From contig JANLPR010000108.1 in NCBI GenBank assembly GCA_031367345.1, forward strand, positions 1 to 64,000: DNA of 64,000 nucleotides. The letters are read 5' to 3'. Below the pieces are notes generated by a model, which saw only the letters and a list, made by a program, of their open reading frames with translations, was not told the DNA's origin and searched no databases. The stretch is from JADKIH01 sp031367345 (GTDB taxonomy: Bacteria; Bacteroidota; Bacteroidia; AKYH767-A; 2013-40CM-41-45). Position numbers and translations under genes: made by a program. Positions 35,107 to 43,953 of the stretch are shown piece by piece. How positions within the stretch are numbered: position 1 is the first letter of the stretch; each line of letters starts with the position of its first letter.

Positions 35107-35625
35107 TTACATCCAGCCCGGATGGTTACTTATATAACCCATTTTGTATAGGATTAAAACAATAATAACCATGATGAGTAATGATAGTCCAAAAAGTAGT
35201 GTTAGTTTTTTGTACAAGCGTGCCTCACCTTGAAGTTTTATACGTTTAATAATGTTAAAAATTATATTTTCAGAGCGATGGAAAGCACTTTCACTTTTAA
35301 CAATATAATCGAACGCTCCGTATTTAATTGTATTTACCGCTACATCAATTTTGTCTTGACTAGAGATCATTACAACTTCAGTTTCAGGCTTGGCTTCCTT
35401 AATTTCTTTCAAGATATCAATACCATCCATCGCCGATTTTCCGGCCTTATCGAAATTATAGTCTAGAAAAATTATTTCCGGATTTTTGTCCAAGTTCTTC
35501 AAGCATTCTTCACCGCTATTATAAACGGAGATCGTGAATGTGGAATACTTACTTAGATAATCTGCGAGCATAGTAGCTTGCATTGGATCATCGTCAACGA
35601 TAAAGATATTTTTAACTTGTTTCAT
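35107..35625 (-). CDS. Receiver domain with C-terminal membrane anchor
   Basis: The start is taken at the second in-frame Met (35625, MKQVKNIFIVDDD), where the receiver fold begins. An earlier Met at 35643 lies inside a TAnnTTTG-like -7 box (minus-strand TATTTTTG at 35648-35641). The 172-residue product has a CheY-like receiver (about 4-130) with acidic pocket DDD, phospho-Asp55 in IIFLDYNF, and a Lys in YIVKSESA. One transmembrane helix follows (about 137-159, KKLTLLFGLSLLIMVIIVLIL) and a short exterior tail. A receiver anchored by a C-terminal helix is unusual. It is last in the signalling block. Confidence 0.85.
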   Translation of the reverse strand: MKQVKNIFIVDDDPMQATMLADYLSKYSTFTISVYNSGEECLKNLDKNPEIIFLDYNFDKAGKSAMDGIDILKEIKEAKPETEVVMISSQDKIDVAVNTIKYGAFDYIVKSESAFHRSENIIFNIIKRIKLQGEARLYKKLTLLFGLSLLIMVIIVLILYKMGYISNHPGWM

Positions 35626-35816
35626 AGAGTGATTGTGCTTCAAAAATATAAAAATATTTTGATAGCGGATGATTTTTATATTTATGAGAATGGTTCAATT
35701 TTAAGTCCTTGGTGAGCCCTTTTTTGCGGAAAATAGAAGAATTAAGGGTTATTGTGAAGGTTTTTGCTAAGAGGTTCAAATCTAAAACACTAGTTACAAA
35801 AACGAATTCAGTAAAT

Positions 35817-36158
35817 TTAAGCCAACTCTTTGCTTAATTCGTCGATTGCTAATTTGCAATGATTGTTGAATTCGTCAACGAGGCCGGGCAGTTGCTGAAG
35901 ATTCGTTTTACTGGCCGAATACTCCTCAATTTGATTAATAGGTGCTTCGCCAGCTTTTATACCCATGTAAGTTATTTGTGGTTTTAATCCATGTGCTACC
36001 GCTTTTAATCCGTCGTAATTTCCTGACTCAAGTAGCTCCTTCATCTTCAGAAGTTGTTCCGGGCAAGACGTAACAAACATGCGAATGTACTTTTTCATTT
36101 TTTCGGAATTTCCTCCGGTAAATGCGGTTAAAAAAGTTAAGTCGGTGATCCTTTCCAT
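35817..36158 (-). CDS. Histidine phosphotransfer (Hpt) protein
   Basis: 113 residues, all helical, with the Hpt motif AVAHGLKPQ and phospho-accepting His56, preceded by DLTFLTAFTGGNSEKMKKYIRMF. It shuttles phosphoryl groups between receivers. It sits 58 bp downstream of a hybrid kinase and 173 bp upstream of the membrane receiver, so it is the likely bridge from the hybrid kinase receiver to a second receiver. Cytoplasmic, family-typical size. Confidence 0.88.
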   Translation of the reverse strand: MERITDLTFLTAFTGGNSEKMKKYIRMFVTSCPEQLLKMKELLESGNYDGLKAVAHGLKPQITYMGIKAGEAPINQIEEYSASKTNLQQLPGLVDEFNNHCKLAIDELSKELA

Positions 36159-36216
36159 TCAAAGTATAATTTAGTAGGTTATAAATCTAATGTGTTTTAA
36201 TAAGACAGCCAAATTT

Positions 36217-37821
36217 CTATTTGATTTTACCTACAACAAGCCTATTCAGTTTGTTTAACAGGTCTTGTGTCTCGAATGGTTTGGAGATATATGCGTCCAT
36301 ACCCGACTCAAAACATTTCGTTACTTCTTCAGGGGTTACATTGGCCGTCATTGCCATTATAGGAATAGTTCGTTTTTCAGAATTCAGTTGTCTAATACAT
36401 TTTGTTGCATCAAATCCGTCCATCTCGGGCATTTGAATATCCATCAAAATCACATCATAATCATTAGAAGTAATTTTTTCAAGAGCCACCACTCCATTTT
36501 CGGCAGTTTCAATCTTGAGTTCAGGAATCAGGTCGGCTAAAGTATCTATGGCAACCATCTGATTGAATTCGTTATCCTCGACCAATAAAATTCGTATTCC
36601 CTTCAATTGCTCACCGGTAATTTCAATCAATACTTGCTCTTCCAAGTGATCTTTAGTTGTTCCAATTGAAAATGGAATTTTGAATATGAAAGATGTACCG
36701 GTGCCAAGCTCCGATTTAACGCTGATAGATCCTCCTTGCAATTCAATTAATTGTTTGGAAATAGTAAGTCCTAAACCGGTGCCACCAAATTTACGTGTCG
36801 TGTCGCTTGTAGCTTGAGAAAAGCTATCAAAGATTTTAGAACTATTCTCCTCTGAAATACCAATCCCGGTATCTGTCACACAAAATTGTAGCATACTTGT
36901 CATGCCCTGTTTGTTGATTTCAGAAATATTGATGGTTACACTTCCTGTTTGTGTAAATTTTATTGCATTACCTGCCAGATTATAAAGTATTTGATTTAGA
37001 CGAGTGGGATCTCCTACAATAATCGGGGGTACAGATTGATCGATTACTATATTAAAAAGGAGGTTTTTTTCTTCTGCTTTAATAAGCATAGAGTGATAGA
37101 CTGTGTCGAGTGATTCAGCAAGTGAAAATGAAATTTTTTCAAAATCCATTTTTCCGGCTTCTATTTTTGAAAGATCAAGTATGTCATTAATTATTACCAA
37201 AAGATTTTCAGACGACTTCTTAATAACGTTCAGGTATTTTTTTTGATGGTCGTCGAGTTCCGTCTTGTGTAATAAAGAAGTAAGGCCTACTATAGAATTC
37301 ATAGGTGTCCTTATTTCATGACTCATATTGGCAAGAAACTGTTGCTTGAACTTTTCACTTTGCTCTGCTTTTTCTTTTTCCTTAATTGTTGAAAGAAGTT
37401 TTTCTTGTGCTTCTTGTCCTAATCTAATAAATCGTGTTTCTTCCAGCGTTTTATTAATAGTCATATCTAGGTCTACGAAATCAATTGGCTTAGTAATAAA
37501 ATCGAAAGCACCTTTATTCATAGCAGTGCGAATGTTTTCGAGGTCGCCATAAGCACTTACAACAACAGCTTTAAAATGTCCAAAGCGTTCTTTAATAATA
37601 TTGAGCAAGGTAAGGCCATCCATCACCGGCATATTGATATCTGTTAATAGCATATCATACACGTTGCCGTTAGCTTCCAGTTTTTCAATAGCTATTTGTC
37701 CATTTGCTGCAAAATCGAAAATCAGTTCCTTATTCTTAATGCGGTGGCGAAATCGTTGATTGATCAACAATTCTAAATCTGGTTCGTCGTCCACCACCAA
37801 AATCCTTGCTAATTCTACCAT
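36217..37821 (-). CDS. Hybrid sensor kinase: REC-HisKA-HATPase-REC, no sensor domain
   Basis: 534 residues, cytoplasmic. N-terminal receiver (about 5-125, phospho-Asp61 in LLTDINMP), coiled linker (about 130-160), HisKA (His168 in MSHEIRTP), HATPase (about 270-395, with NAIKFT, DTGIGI and GGTGLGLTIS), then a C-terminal receiver (about 410-534, phospho-Asp461 in LMDIQMPEMDG). It has no transmembrane or PAS input. The N-terminal receiver is probably the input, phosphorylated by the propeller kinase or Hpt, and the C-terminal receiver passes the signal on. It lies 25 bp after the single-domain receiver. Confidence 0.92.
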   Translation of the reverse strand: MVELARILVVDDEPDLELLINQRFRHRIKNKELIFDFAANGQIAIEKLEANGNVYDMLLTDINMPVMDGLTLLNIIKERFGHFKAVVVSAYGDLENIRTAMNKGAFDFITKPIDFVDLDMTINKTLEETRFIRLGQEAQEKLLSTIKEKEKAEQSEKFKQQFLANMSHEIRTPMNSIVGLTSLLHKTELDDHQKKYLNVIKKSSENLLVIINDILDLSKIEAGKMDFEKISFSLAESLDTVYHSMLIKAEEKNLLFNIVIDQSVPPIIVGDPTRLNQILYNLAGNAIKFTQTGSVTINISEINKQGMTSMLQFCVTDTGIGISEENSSKIFDSFSQATSDTTRKFGGTGLGLTISKQLIELQGGSISVKSELGTGTSFIFKIPFSIGTTKDHLEEQVLIEITGEQLKGIRILLVEDNEFNQMVAIDTLADLIPELKIETAENGVVALEKITSNDYDVILMDIQMPEMDGFDATKCIRQLNSEKRTIPIMAMTANVTPEEVTKCFESGMDAYISKPFETQDLLNKLNRLVVGKIK

Positions 37822-37846
37822 AAAAAATTATTTAGTTTTGTTAATT

Positions 37847-38218
37847 CTAAGCATTCATTATTTTTTCTTTGAGTAAAGAAAAATCAACCGGCTTGGTGAT
37901 GAAATCGTCGGCACCTAGCTCCATTGCATTATTATAATTATTTTCATCGCCATAAGCCGTTACCATTACCACCTTTAAGGTAGCAAATTCTTCTTTAATT
38001 TTTTTCAGCAACTGCAAGCCGGTCATCCCCGGCATATTAATATCACTGAGAACAAGTACAATATCAAAAGGGTCTAGTGTTCTCAAAAAAGTTAAAGCGT
38101 CTTCGCCATTAAAAGCGAAATGTATTTTTACTCTTTGCGCTTTAATTTCTTGTCGAAACCGTTGGTTGAACAATGATTCAACATCTATCTCGTCGTCAAC
38201 TACCAATATTTTTATCAT
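37847..38218 (-). CDS. Single-domain response regulator (CheY-like)
   Basis: 123 residues, a complete receiver with DDE acidic pair, phospho-Asp59 in LVLSDINMPGMTG, Thr in VMVTAYGD, and Lys in FITKPVD. It closely resembles the N-terminal receiver of the hybrid kinase next to it (both have FNQRFR-like and AYGDxxN segments), suggesting duplication. It has no output domain. It starts 18 bp after the propeller kinase stop, so is likely its direct partner. Confidence 0.9.
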   Translation of the reverse strand: MIKILVVDDEIDVESLFNQRFRQEIKAQRVKIHFAFNGEDALTFLRTLDPFDIVLVLSDINMPGMTGLQLLKKIKEEFATLKVVMVTAYGDENNYNNAMELGADDFITKPVDFSLLKEKIMNA

Positions 38219-38236
38219 ATTATTAGATTGAAAAAT

Positions 38237-41200
38237 TTAAACCGATGTAGGTAATGCAATAATAAATTCTGTAAACTCACCTACTTTTGAATCTACAGAT
38301 AATGATCCATTATGTCCTTTGGTAATAATATCATAACTAATAGAAAGACCGAGTCCTGTACCCTGTCCTGTTGGTTTAGTAGTAAAAAACGGATTGAAAA
38401 TCTTGTCTTTTATATCAGACGAAATTCCTTTTCCATTATCACGTATTTTGATCACTATTGTATGGCCTACAAGCATGGTAGAAATCTCTACTTTTGGCTG
38501 ATAGCCGATTTCGTTTTTCTTGGTTCGTTCGTCAACAGCATAAAAAGCATTATTGAAAATATTTAAAATTACACGACTTACATCTTGTGAAATAATATTA
38601 ATCATTGGAAGGTTTGGAGCAAGATTTTTTTCCATCACACAATTAAAACCAGGATCTTTTGCTCGCATACCATGATATGCAAGAGTGAAAAACTCTGCAA
38701 CTAATTTATTGATATCTGTCTCATGTTTTTCAGCAGTTGACGACCTACTGTGCTGTAACATGCCTTTCACAATACTGTCGGCACGCTTTCCATGAAAATG
38801 AATCTTTTCAATATTTTGTATTAGATCATGTGTAATTTCTTTTTGCACTTCTGCCGACACACCTTCTTCTAACTCTTTTACCAAATCAACCGATAGCTCC
38901 GAAAAATTATTTACGAAATTTAATGGGTTCTGAATTTCATGCGCAATTCCTGCTGTTAACTGACCAAGTGATGCCATTTTTTCTGATTGAACCAATTGGT
39001 TTTGTGTTGTCTGGAGATTTTCCATTGTCTTTGTCAGCTCCACATTTTTTTCTTGTAATTCAAAAGTTCTCGTGTTCACTTTTTCTTCAAGGTCAACATT
39101 TTGTTTCACAAGTGAATTTGTTCTGAATCGTATATATAAAAATATTAATCCGGTAATACTAAGTGCAAAAAACGCCATAAACCATTTTGTTTTCCAAATT
39201 GGAGGAGCTATAGTTATTTTAATTGCGATGCCGGTATCATTCCAAACGCCGTCGTTGTTACAAGCCTTCACTCTAAAAATATACTCGCCCGGATCAATAT
39301 TTGTATACGTGGCATTTCTTCTAGTTCCAGAATATGTCCATTCATCATACAGGTTTTCCATCATGTACGCATATCTGTTTTTGTCGGGAAATAAATAGTT
39401 CAACGCCGCAAACTCAAACGAGAAAAAGTTTTGCTTGTAATTAAGATTGAGTGTATGCTCGCTAGTAATAAGCGTGTCCATTCTTGCCGGCTTTTCAAAA
39501 AGATAAAAGCGTGTGATTACCACCGGTGGAATCACTGTGTTGTCATTGATACTATCAGGATGGAAAGCGTTTAGCCCGTTGCTTCCTCCAAAATATAACC
39601 ATCCGCTTTTTCCTTCAAAACAAGCATTCACATTAAATTTATTTTGAAGACCATCTTGCAAATTATATGTTCTGCTATTGGACGTTAAATTTGTTTGGTC
39701 TTTTGATAAATTCAGTTTGCATACTCCACTATTTGTACTTAGCCAAATGTTATTTTTAGAATCAGCAATAATTCCGTTGATGATGTTATTCGGTAAACCA
39801 TCGCGTTCTGTGTAATGCGTAAATATTTTTGTGTTAGGGTCATAAATATTTAAACCGCCACCATAGGTTCCAATCCACAAATTCCCCTTTGAATCTTCGA
39901 AAATAGAGTGAATGAAATTACTGCTAATACTTTTCGCATCTACCGGATTATTTTTGAACGATGTAAATTTACCTGTAGTACGATCGAGCAAGCAAAGTCC
40001 ACCACCATAAGTTGCAATCCACATTTGTCCCTTGGTGTCTTCGAAAATATTTACCACTACATCGCTGCTAAGTGAGTTATTGTCGCCCGGTGTATTTTTA
40101 TAGAAGTTCGATTTACCTGTTGTTGTGTTAAATTCATTTAGTCCGCCGCCATGTGTTCCAATCCAAAGCTTTCCTTTTTTATCTGATAAAATACAACGGA
40201 TATAATTATTGCTAATAGCTCCTGTAGTAGTTTTGTATTCATTTACTACTCCTGAATTTTTATTGTAACTCAATAACCCATCTGTTGTTCCAATCCATAG
40301 TAGCCCATTATTATCTTCTTCAATAGCAAAAACATTGCTGAAGCGTAACAAAGGATTACTAAGTGAAGAGAATTTTTCATTGACAAAACGATTTTCTGTT
40401 CTATTAAAAACATTTAATCCACTTCCCAATGTACCGGTCCAAACATTACCCTGACGATCTTCATGAATGGCATAAACGCCATTGTTTGCTAATGCGTCTC
40501 CGGCTTCGCTGATTTTATAGGTGGAGAATTTAGATATCGTTCGATTATAAAAACAAACTCCGTTGGCAGTAGAAATCCAAAGTGTTCCGGCGTTATCCTC
40601 GAAAATATTATACACCTTATTACTTGCAAGCGATTCCGGATTCTGAACATCACGATGGTAATTGGTAAATTTTCCTGATGCTTGATTGTAAGTATCCAAT
40701 CCGCCGCCAAAAGTCCCGACCCATATCATTCCTGCTACATCTTGATGAATAGAAAAAACACTATTCGAGGAGAGGCCTTGTGCATTATTTAAATGAGTTA
40801 TTTTTCCTGTTACTGAAATAATATTTATTCCACCATTCACTGTTCCAACCCAAACATTATTCAATTTATCACCAGCAATACAAGTAATATCGTTTTCGCT
40901 GATCGAATTATCGCCACCACTCACCATTCTTTTAGCAGTATAATTGGAAGTGTTGAACTGATTTATACCATTTGACACGGTTCCTACCCAAAGCGTATTT
41001 TGATTATCTACAAAAAGTGAAGCGATAACATTACCGCTCAAGGAAGAACTAGAATTTGGATTATTATAGTAAGTAGTAAAAATGCCGGAAGTAACGTTGA
41101 ATGCATTTAAACCATTCCCTGTACCAATCCATATAGTGCCTTGCTTGTCTTGTGTAATCGAAGAAATTAAATTATTGCTAAGTGAGTTTTTATTACCTGG

Positions 41201-41557
41201 AATATTTAGATATCTCCTAAATGAGCCATTAGTAGGATCAAGTTTGTTCAGCCCATTATCAGTTCCAATCCAAAGATTTTTTTGGGAGTCTTCATAGATG
41301 CAACGAATGATGTTATTAGATAAAGTAGACGTATCGGTTGGGTCATACTTATATATGTCAAATGAATAGCCGTCATATTTGTTTAATCCGTCTTCAGTTC
41401 CAATCCAGATGTAGCCTTGGCTATCTTGATAGGTGCAATAAACAGTAGCTTGTGATAAACCTTTTTCAACCGATAATCTTCCGAACCGTAGATTTTGAGC
41501 GAGAGAAACAGTAATTAAAGAAAAGCTGAAAAAACAGAAGAGTATTATTTTTTTCAT
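38237..41557 (-). CDS. Two-component propeller sensor histidine kinase
   Basis: 1106 residues. Signal peptide (1-20); about 14 Reg_prop propeller repeats (about 25-665) with the core signature WIGTxxGLNxYDP and variants such as GNLWIGTYGGGL; Y_Y_Y domain (about 690-770, with EPGEYIFRVKACNNDGVWND); one transmembrane helix (about 785-805); coiled coil; HisKA with His873 in GIAHEIQNPL; HATPase (about 960-1106, with NNAFYAVD, DNGKGIS and GTGLGLS). It senses an extracytoplasmic ligand, often a polysaccharide fragment in relatives. Unlike classical HTCS proteins it lacks a receiver and AraC output, which are instead found as separate genes or absent. Confidence 0.92.
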   Translation of the reverse strand: MKKIILFCFFSFSLITVSLAQNLRFGRLSVEKGLSQATVYCTYQDSQGYIWIGTEDGLNKYDGYSFDIYKYDPTDTSTLSNNIIRCIYEDSQKNLWIGTDNGLNKLDPTNGSFRRYLNIPGNKNSLSNNLISSITQDKQGTIWIGTGNGLNAFNVTSGIFTTYYNNPNSSSSLSGNVIASLFVDNQNTLWVGTVSNGINQFNTSNYTAKRMVSGGDNSISENDITCIAGDKLNNVWVGTVNGGINIISVTGKITHLNNAQGLSSNSVFSIHQDVAGMIWVGTFGGGLDTYNQASGKFTNYHRDVQNPESLASNKVYNIFEDNAGTLWISTANGVCFYNRTISKFSTYKISEAGDALANNGVYAIHEDRQGNVWTGTLGSGLNVFNRTENRFVNEKFSSLSNPLLRFSNVFAIEEDNNGLLWIGTTDGLLSYNKNSGVVNEYKTTTGAISNNYIRCILSDKKGKLWIGTHGGGLNEFNTTTGKSNFYKNTPGDNNSLSSDVVVNIFEDTKGQMWIATYGGGLCLLDRTTGKFTSFKNNPVDAKSISSNFIHSIFEDSKGNLWIGTYGGGLNIYDPNTKIFTHYTERDGLPNNIINGIIADSKNNIWLSTNSGVCKLNLSKDQTNLTSNSRTYNLQDGLQNKFNVNACFEGKSGWLYFGGSNGLNAFHPDSINDNTVIPPVVITRFYLFEKPARMDTLITSEHTLNLNYKQNFFSFEFAALNYLFPDKNRYAYMMENLYDEWTYSGTRRNATYTNIDPGEYIFRVKACNNDGVWNDTGIAIKITIAPPIWKTKWFMAFFALSITGLIFLYIRFRTNSLVKQNVDLEEKVNTRTFELQEKNVELTKTMENLQTTQNQLVQSEKMASLGQLTAGIAHEIQNPLNFVNNFSELSVDLVKELEEGVSAEVQKEITHDLIQNIEKIHFHGKRADSIVKGMLQHSRSSTAEKHETDINKLVAEFFTLAYHGMRAKDPGFNCVMEKNLAPNLPMINIISQDVSRVILNIFNNAFYAVDERTKKNEIGYQPKVEISTMLVGHTIVIKIRDNGKGISSDIKDKIFNPFFTTKPTGQGTGLGLSISYDIITKGHNGSLSVDSKVGEFTEFIIALPTSV

Positions 41558-41572
41558 AAAAGGAGACTGAAA

Positions 41573-43048
41573 TTATTCGACACTAATTCGACCGGAACCT
41601 TGACAACGACCACAAAGTACATTTCCGGCTGGGCGTACTATTTCGTTTACTGAATAGGTTACAAAATTTCTAGGACCTAAACCATTAGAAATATCTTTTG
41701 TTACCATTTTATTTTTTCTAATTTCTGACTGAAGAATTTTTCCATGACCTTTACAAACATTGCAAGGCACAAATTCCGGTTGAGAAGGAGCCGGTATAGA
41801 ATGAGGAATTATAGCTGAGGTGGGCTGTGGAGTTGTTGCTACGGTACTTTCTTTTAAATCTGCTGTCACAACTTTATTTTCCTTCTCCGGTTTAGGCTGA
41901 ACACTTTCAATTTTTGGTGAAGTGGAATTTTCCTTAAGAGCCACAGACTCATTGTTAACTAGCTCTTCTTTTTTGGGCTGAGCACTTTCAGTTTTAGGCG
42001 AAGCAGTATTTTCGTTCACTTCCTCTTTTCCGTGAGGCATTGAATTTGCTTTTTCGGTTTTCGGAGCTAAAGCGTCAGCAGAATTGGGTGCAATTGAAGT
42101 GTTCGTATTTGCTTTGATGTTGTAAGCCGTTTCGGCACCAATGAAATTGATTTGGATTCCTTCACCTATAATCTCACCATTTAAATAGTGATAAGTGGTG
42201 CCTTGGCCGTCTGATTCATAATAAGTACCTGTGCCGTGATTCTGATTATTTAGAAAATCGCCTGAGTAACGATCCCCATTAGAATAGTAATAAGTACCGC
42301 AGCCATTGTATTTCCCGTTTACGAATGCGCCTACATATACATCTCCATTCACATAATAGAAAATGCCTTCCCCTGCCATATTATCGTTTTTAAACGATCC
42401 TATATATTCACTACCATCATTTAGTTCCAGTTTACCATTACCCGAAAAAGCACCATTTACGAATTCGCCTATGTATTTATTATTGTCGTGGTAGTGATAA
42501 GTGCCTTTCCCGGTTTGTTTTCCTTTGAGGAAGTCGCCATCATAAACATCTCCATTCGGATAATTAATGGTTCCGGTGCCTTCCATTTTATCATTAATAA
42601 AGTTGCCTTCGTATTTACTACTATCAGCAAAGAGGTAAATACCTTTGCCGGCTTTCAAATTATTAGCAAATCCTCCTTCATAAGTATTTCCACTTAAGTA
42701 AGTCATTGTGCCAATACCTTCCATCTTTCCATTTAAGAAGGCTCCTTCGTAAATGGTACCATCGTGATAGGTGTAGAGCCCATGCCCATTCATTTTACCT
42801 GTATCAAATTCCCCTATGTAAACGTCGCCGTCTTTGTAAGTGATTTTTCCTTTTCCTTGGTATTTACCTCTAGCAAATGACCCTTCATATAAATTTCCGT
42901 TAGAAGAGCGATAAACACCATCTCCATTATCACAATTTCCGGATACACATCCAACAGTATTTCTAGTGGTAGCGGGACTTGAATCTTGTGCACTAGCAGA
43001 AAATGATAGATTGATGTAAGTAAAAAGTATGATTAAGAATTTTTTCAC
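41573..43048 (-). CDS. Secreted MORN-repeat protein with DnaJ-like CxxCxGxG tail
   Basis: 491 residues. Signal peptide (about 1-20); about ten MORN repeats of 23 residues (about 50-290) with consensus YEGxFxNGKxxGxGTYxYxxGDxYxG; a low-complexity Pro/Lys/Ser/Glu linker (about 300-420); and a C-terminal zinc-finger-like module with two CxxCxGxG motifs (CNVCKGHG, Cys429/432, and CGRCQGSG, Cys479/482), as in the DnaJ central domain. MORN repeats bind lipids or proteins. First gene of the signalling series, 15 bp before the propeller kinase, so it could be a periplasmic partner of that sensor. Confidence 0.85.
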   Translation of the reverse strand: MKKFLIILFTYINLSFSASAQDSSPATTRNTVGCVSGNCDNGDGVYRSSNGNLYEGSFARGKYQGKGKITYKDGDVYIGEFDTGKMNGHGLYTYHDGTIYEGAFLNGKMEGIGTMTYLSGNTYEGGFANNLKAGKGIYLFADSSKYEGNFINDKMEGTGTINYPNGDVYDGDFLKGKQTGKGTYHYHDNNKYIGEFVNGAFSGNGKLELNDGSEYIGSFKNDNMAGEGIFYYVNGDVYVGAFVNGKYNGCGTYYYSNGDRYSGDFLNNQNHGTGTYYESDGQGTTYHYLNGEIIGEGIQINFIGAETAYNIKANTNTSIAPNSADALAPKTEKANSMPHGKEEVNENTASPKTESAQPKKEELVNNESVALKENSTSPKIESVQPKPEKENKVVTADLKESTVATTPQPTSAIIPHSIPAPSQPEFVPCNVCKGHGKILQSEIRKNKMVTKDISNGLGPRNFVTYSVNEIVRPAGNVLCGRCQGSGRISVE

Positions 43049-43471
43049 AGGCGCTATTTTCTCTTTGTTAACAAGTCGTCTAAAATTTTGCAGATGGAAA
43101 TCATGCTATCGAATACAATAATATCAATATTATTAGGATTGGGCAAATGGTTTTTTCATGTATTATTTGTTGCTGAGTCATTTCTTTTCACATTGCTCCT
43201 AAGAGTAAAAAAGCCCTTAAAAGGCACTGTTTATGGGGGTTTCGGAAGGTTTAAAACTTGTTCTGTGCTTTTATTGAATTTAACAGAGGATAAAACTTGT
43301 CTATTTGTTTTTATTAACTGCTGCTAGAGGTATAGCTGCCTACAGCGAGTATTTTTTACCTATGAAAAATTTCAAATGGATTGTGGAAAACTTCTTTGTA
43401 GGGGTATGATAATAATCTGAATTACTTCGTTGATTTGTATCAATAGATAACTCTAAACCATTTTAAAAATC
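43049..43471. other. Divergent intergenic region (MORN operon / SWIB gene)
   Basis: 423 bp between two divergent genes. A 79-codon open frame on the plus strand (43088-43327) has biased, hydrophobic and Cys-containing content with no family or signal and is probably not coding. No exact promoter match with TTG-N19-TAnnTTTG was found. The region must carry promoters for both genes. I see no other structure. Confidence 0.4.
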
Positions 43472-43888
43472 ATGGCAACTAAAAAAGCAAAGAAAAAAGT
43501 AGCTAAAAAAGCTCCGGCAAAAAAGAAAGTAGCCGCTAAGAAAAAAGCTCCTGCTAAGAAAAAGGCAGCTGTTAAGAAAAAAGCTCCTGCTAAAAAAGCA
43601 CCTGCTAAGAAAAAAGTAGCGAAAGCTAAAGTTAAGCGTAAACCAAATGCAGCTTTTATGAAGCCGATGAACATCTCTGACGTTCTTCAGCCGATTGTAG
43701 GTAGCAAGCCGTTACCACGTACAGAAGTTACTAAGCGTCTTTGGGAATACATCAAGAAGAACAATCTTCAAGATCCAAAAGAAAGACGTAACATCAATGC
43801 TGACGATAACTTGAAAAAAGTATTCGGAGGTAAAAAGCAAGTTTCTATGTTTGAAATGACAAAACTTGTAAGCAAGCACCTTTCTTAA
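43472..43888 (+). CDS. SWIB/MDM2-domain protein with histone-H1-like tail
   Basis: 138 residues. Residues 1-57 are a Lys/Ala/Pro-rich tail with repeated KKAPAKK and KKKVAAKK, like eukaryotic histone H1 C-termini and chlamydial/Bacteroidota Hc-type proteins. Residues about 58-138 form a SWIB domain (FMKPMNISDVLQPIVG, PRTEVTKRLWEYIKKNNLQDPKERRNI with KVFGGKKQVSMFEMTKLVSKHL). SWIB modules bind proteins in chromatin remodelling; bacterial SWIB proteins are found in chlamydiae and some Bacteroidota. Probably nucleoid-associated. It is followed by a strong bidirectional terminator. Confidence 0.92.
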   Translation: MATKKAKKKVAKKAPAKKKVAAKKKAPAKKKAAVKKKAPAKKAPAKKKVAKAKVKRKPNAAFMKPMNISDVLQPIVGSKPLPRTEVTKRLWEYIKKNNLQDPKERRNINADDNLKKVFGGKKQVSMFEMTKLVSKHLS

Positions 43889-43905
43889 TCCAACGTATTA
43901 AGTAT

Positions 43906-43944
43906 AAAAAAACAGACTGTCCATTGGATAGTCTGTTTTTTTTT
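43906..43944. terminator. Bidirectional terminator between SWIB gene and dprA
   Basis: CAGACTGTCC and GGATAGTCTG form a 10-bp stem (one G-T pair) with a 3-nt loop. It is flanked by A-run on the left (43906-43910) and T9 on the right, giving a U-tract on both strands. It terminates the plus SWIB gene (ends 43888) and the minus dprA gene (ends 43954). Confidence 0.85.
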
Positions 43945-43953
43945 GGCCAATTC

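Noticed and set aside
43088..43327. 79-codon plus-strand ORF in the MORN/SWIB intergenic region
   Set aside because: No recognised domain or credible signal peptide, and it occupies the shared promoter region; weak evidence only.
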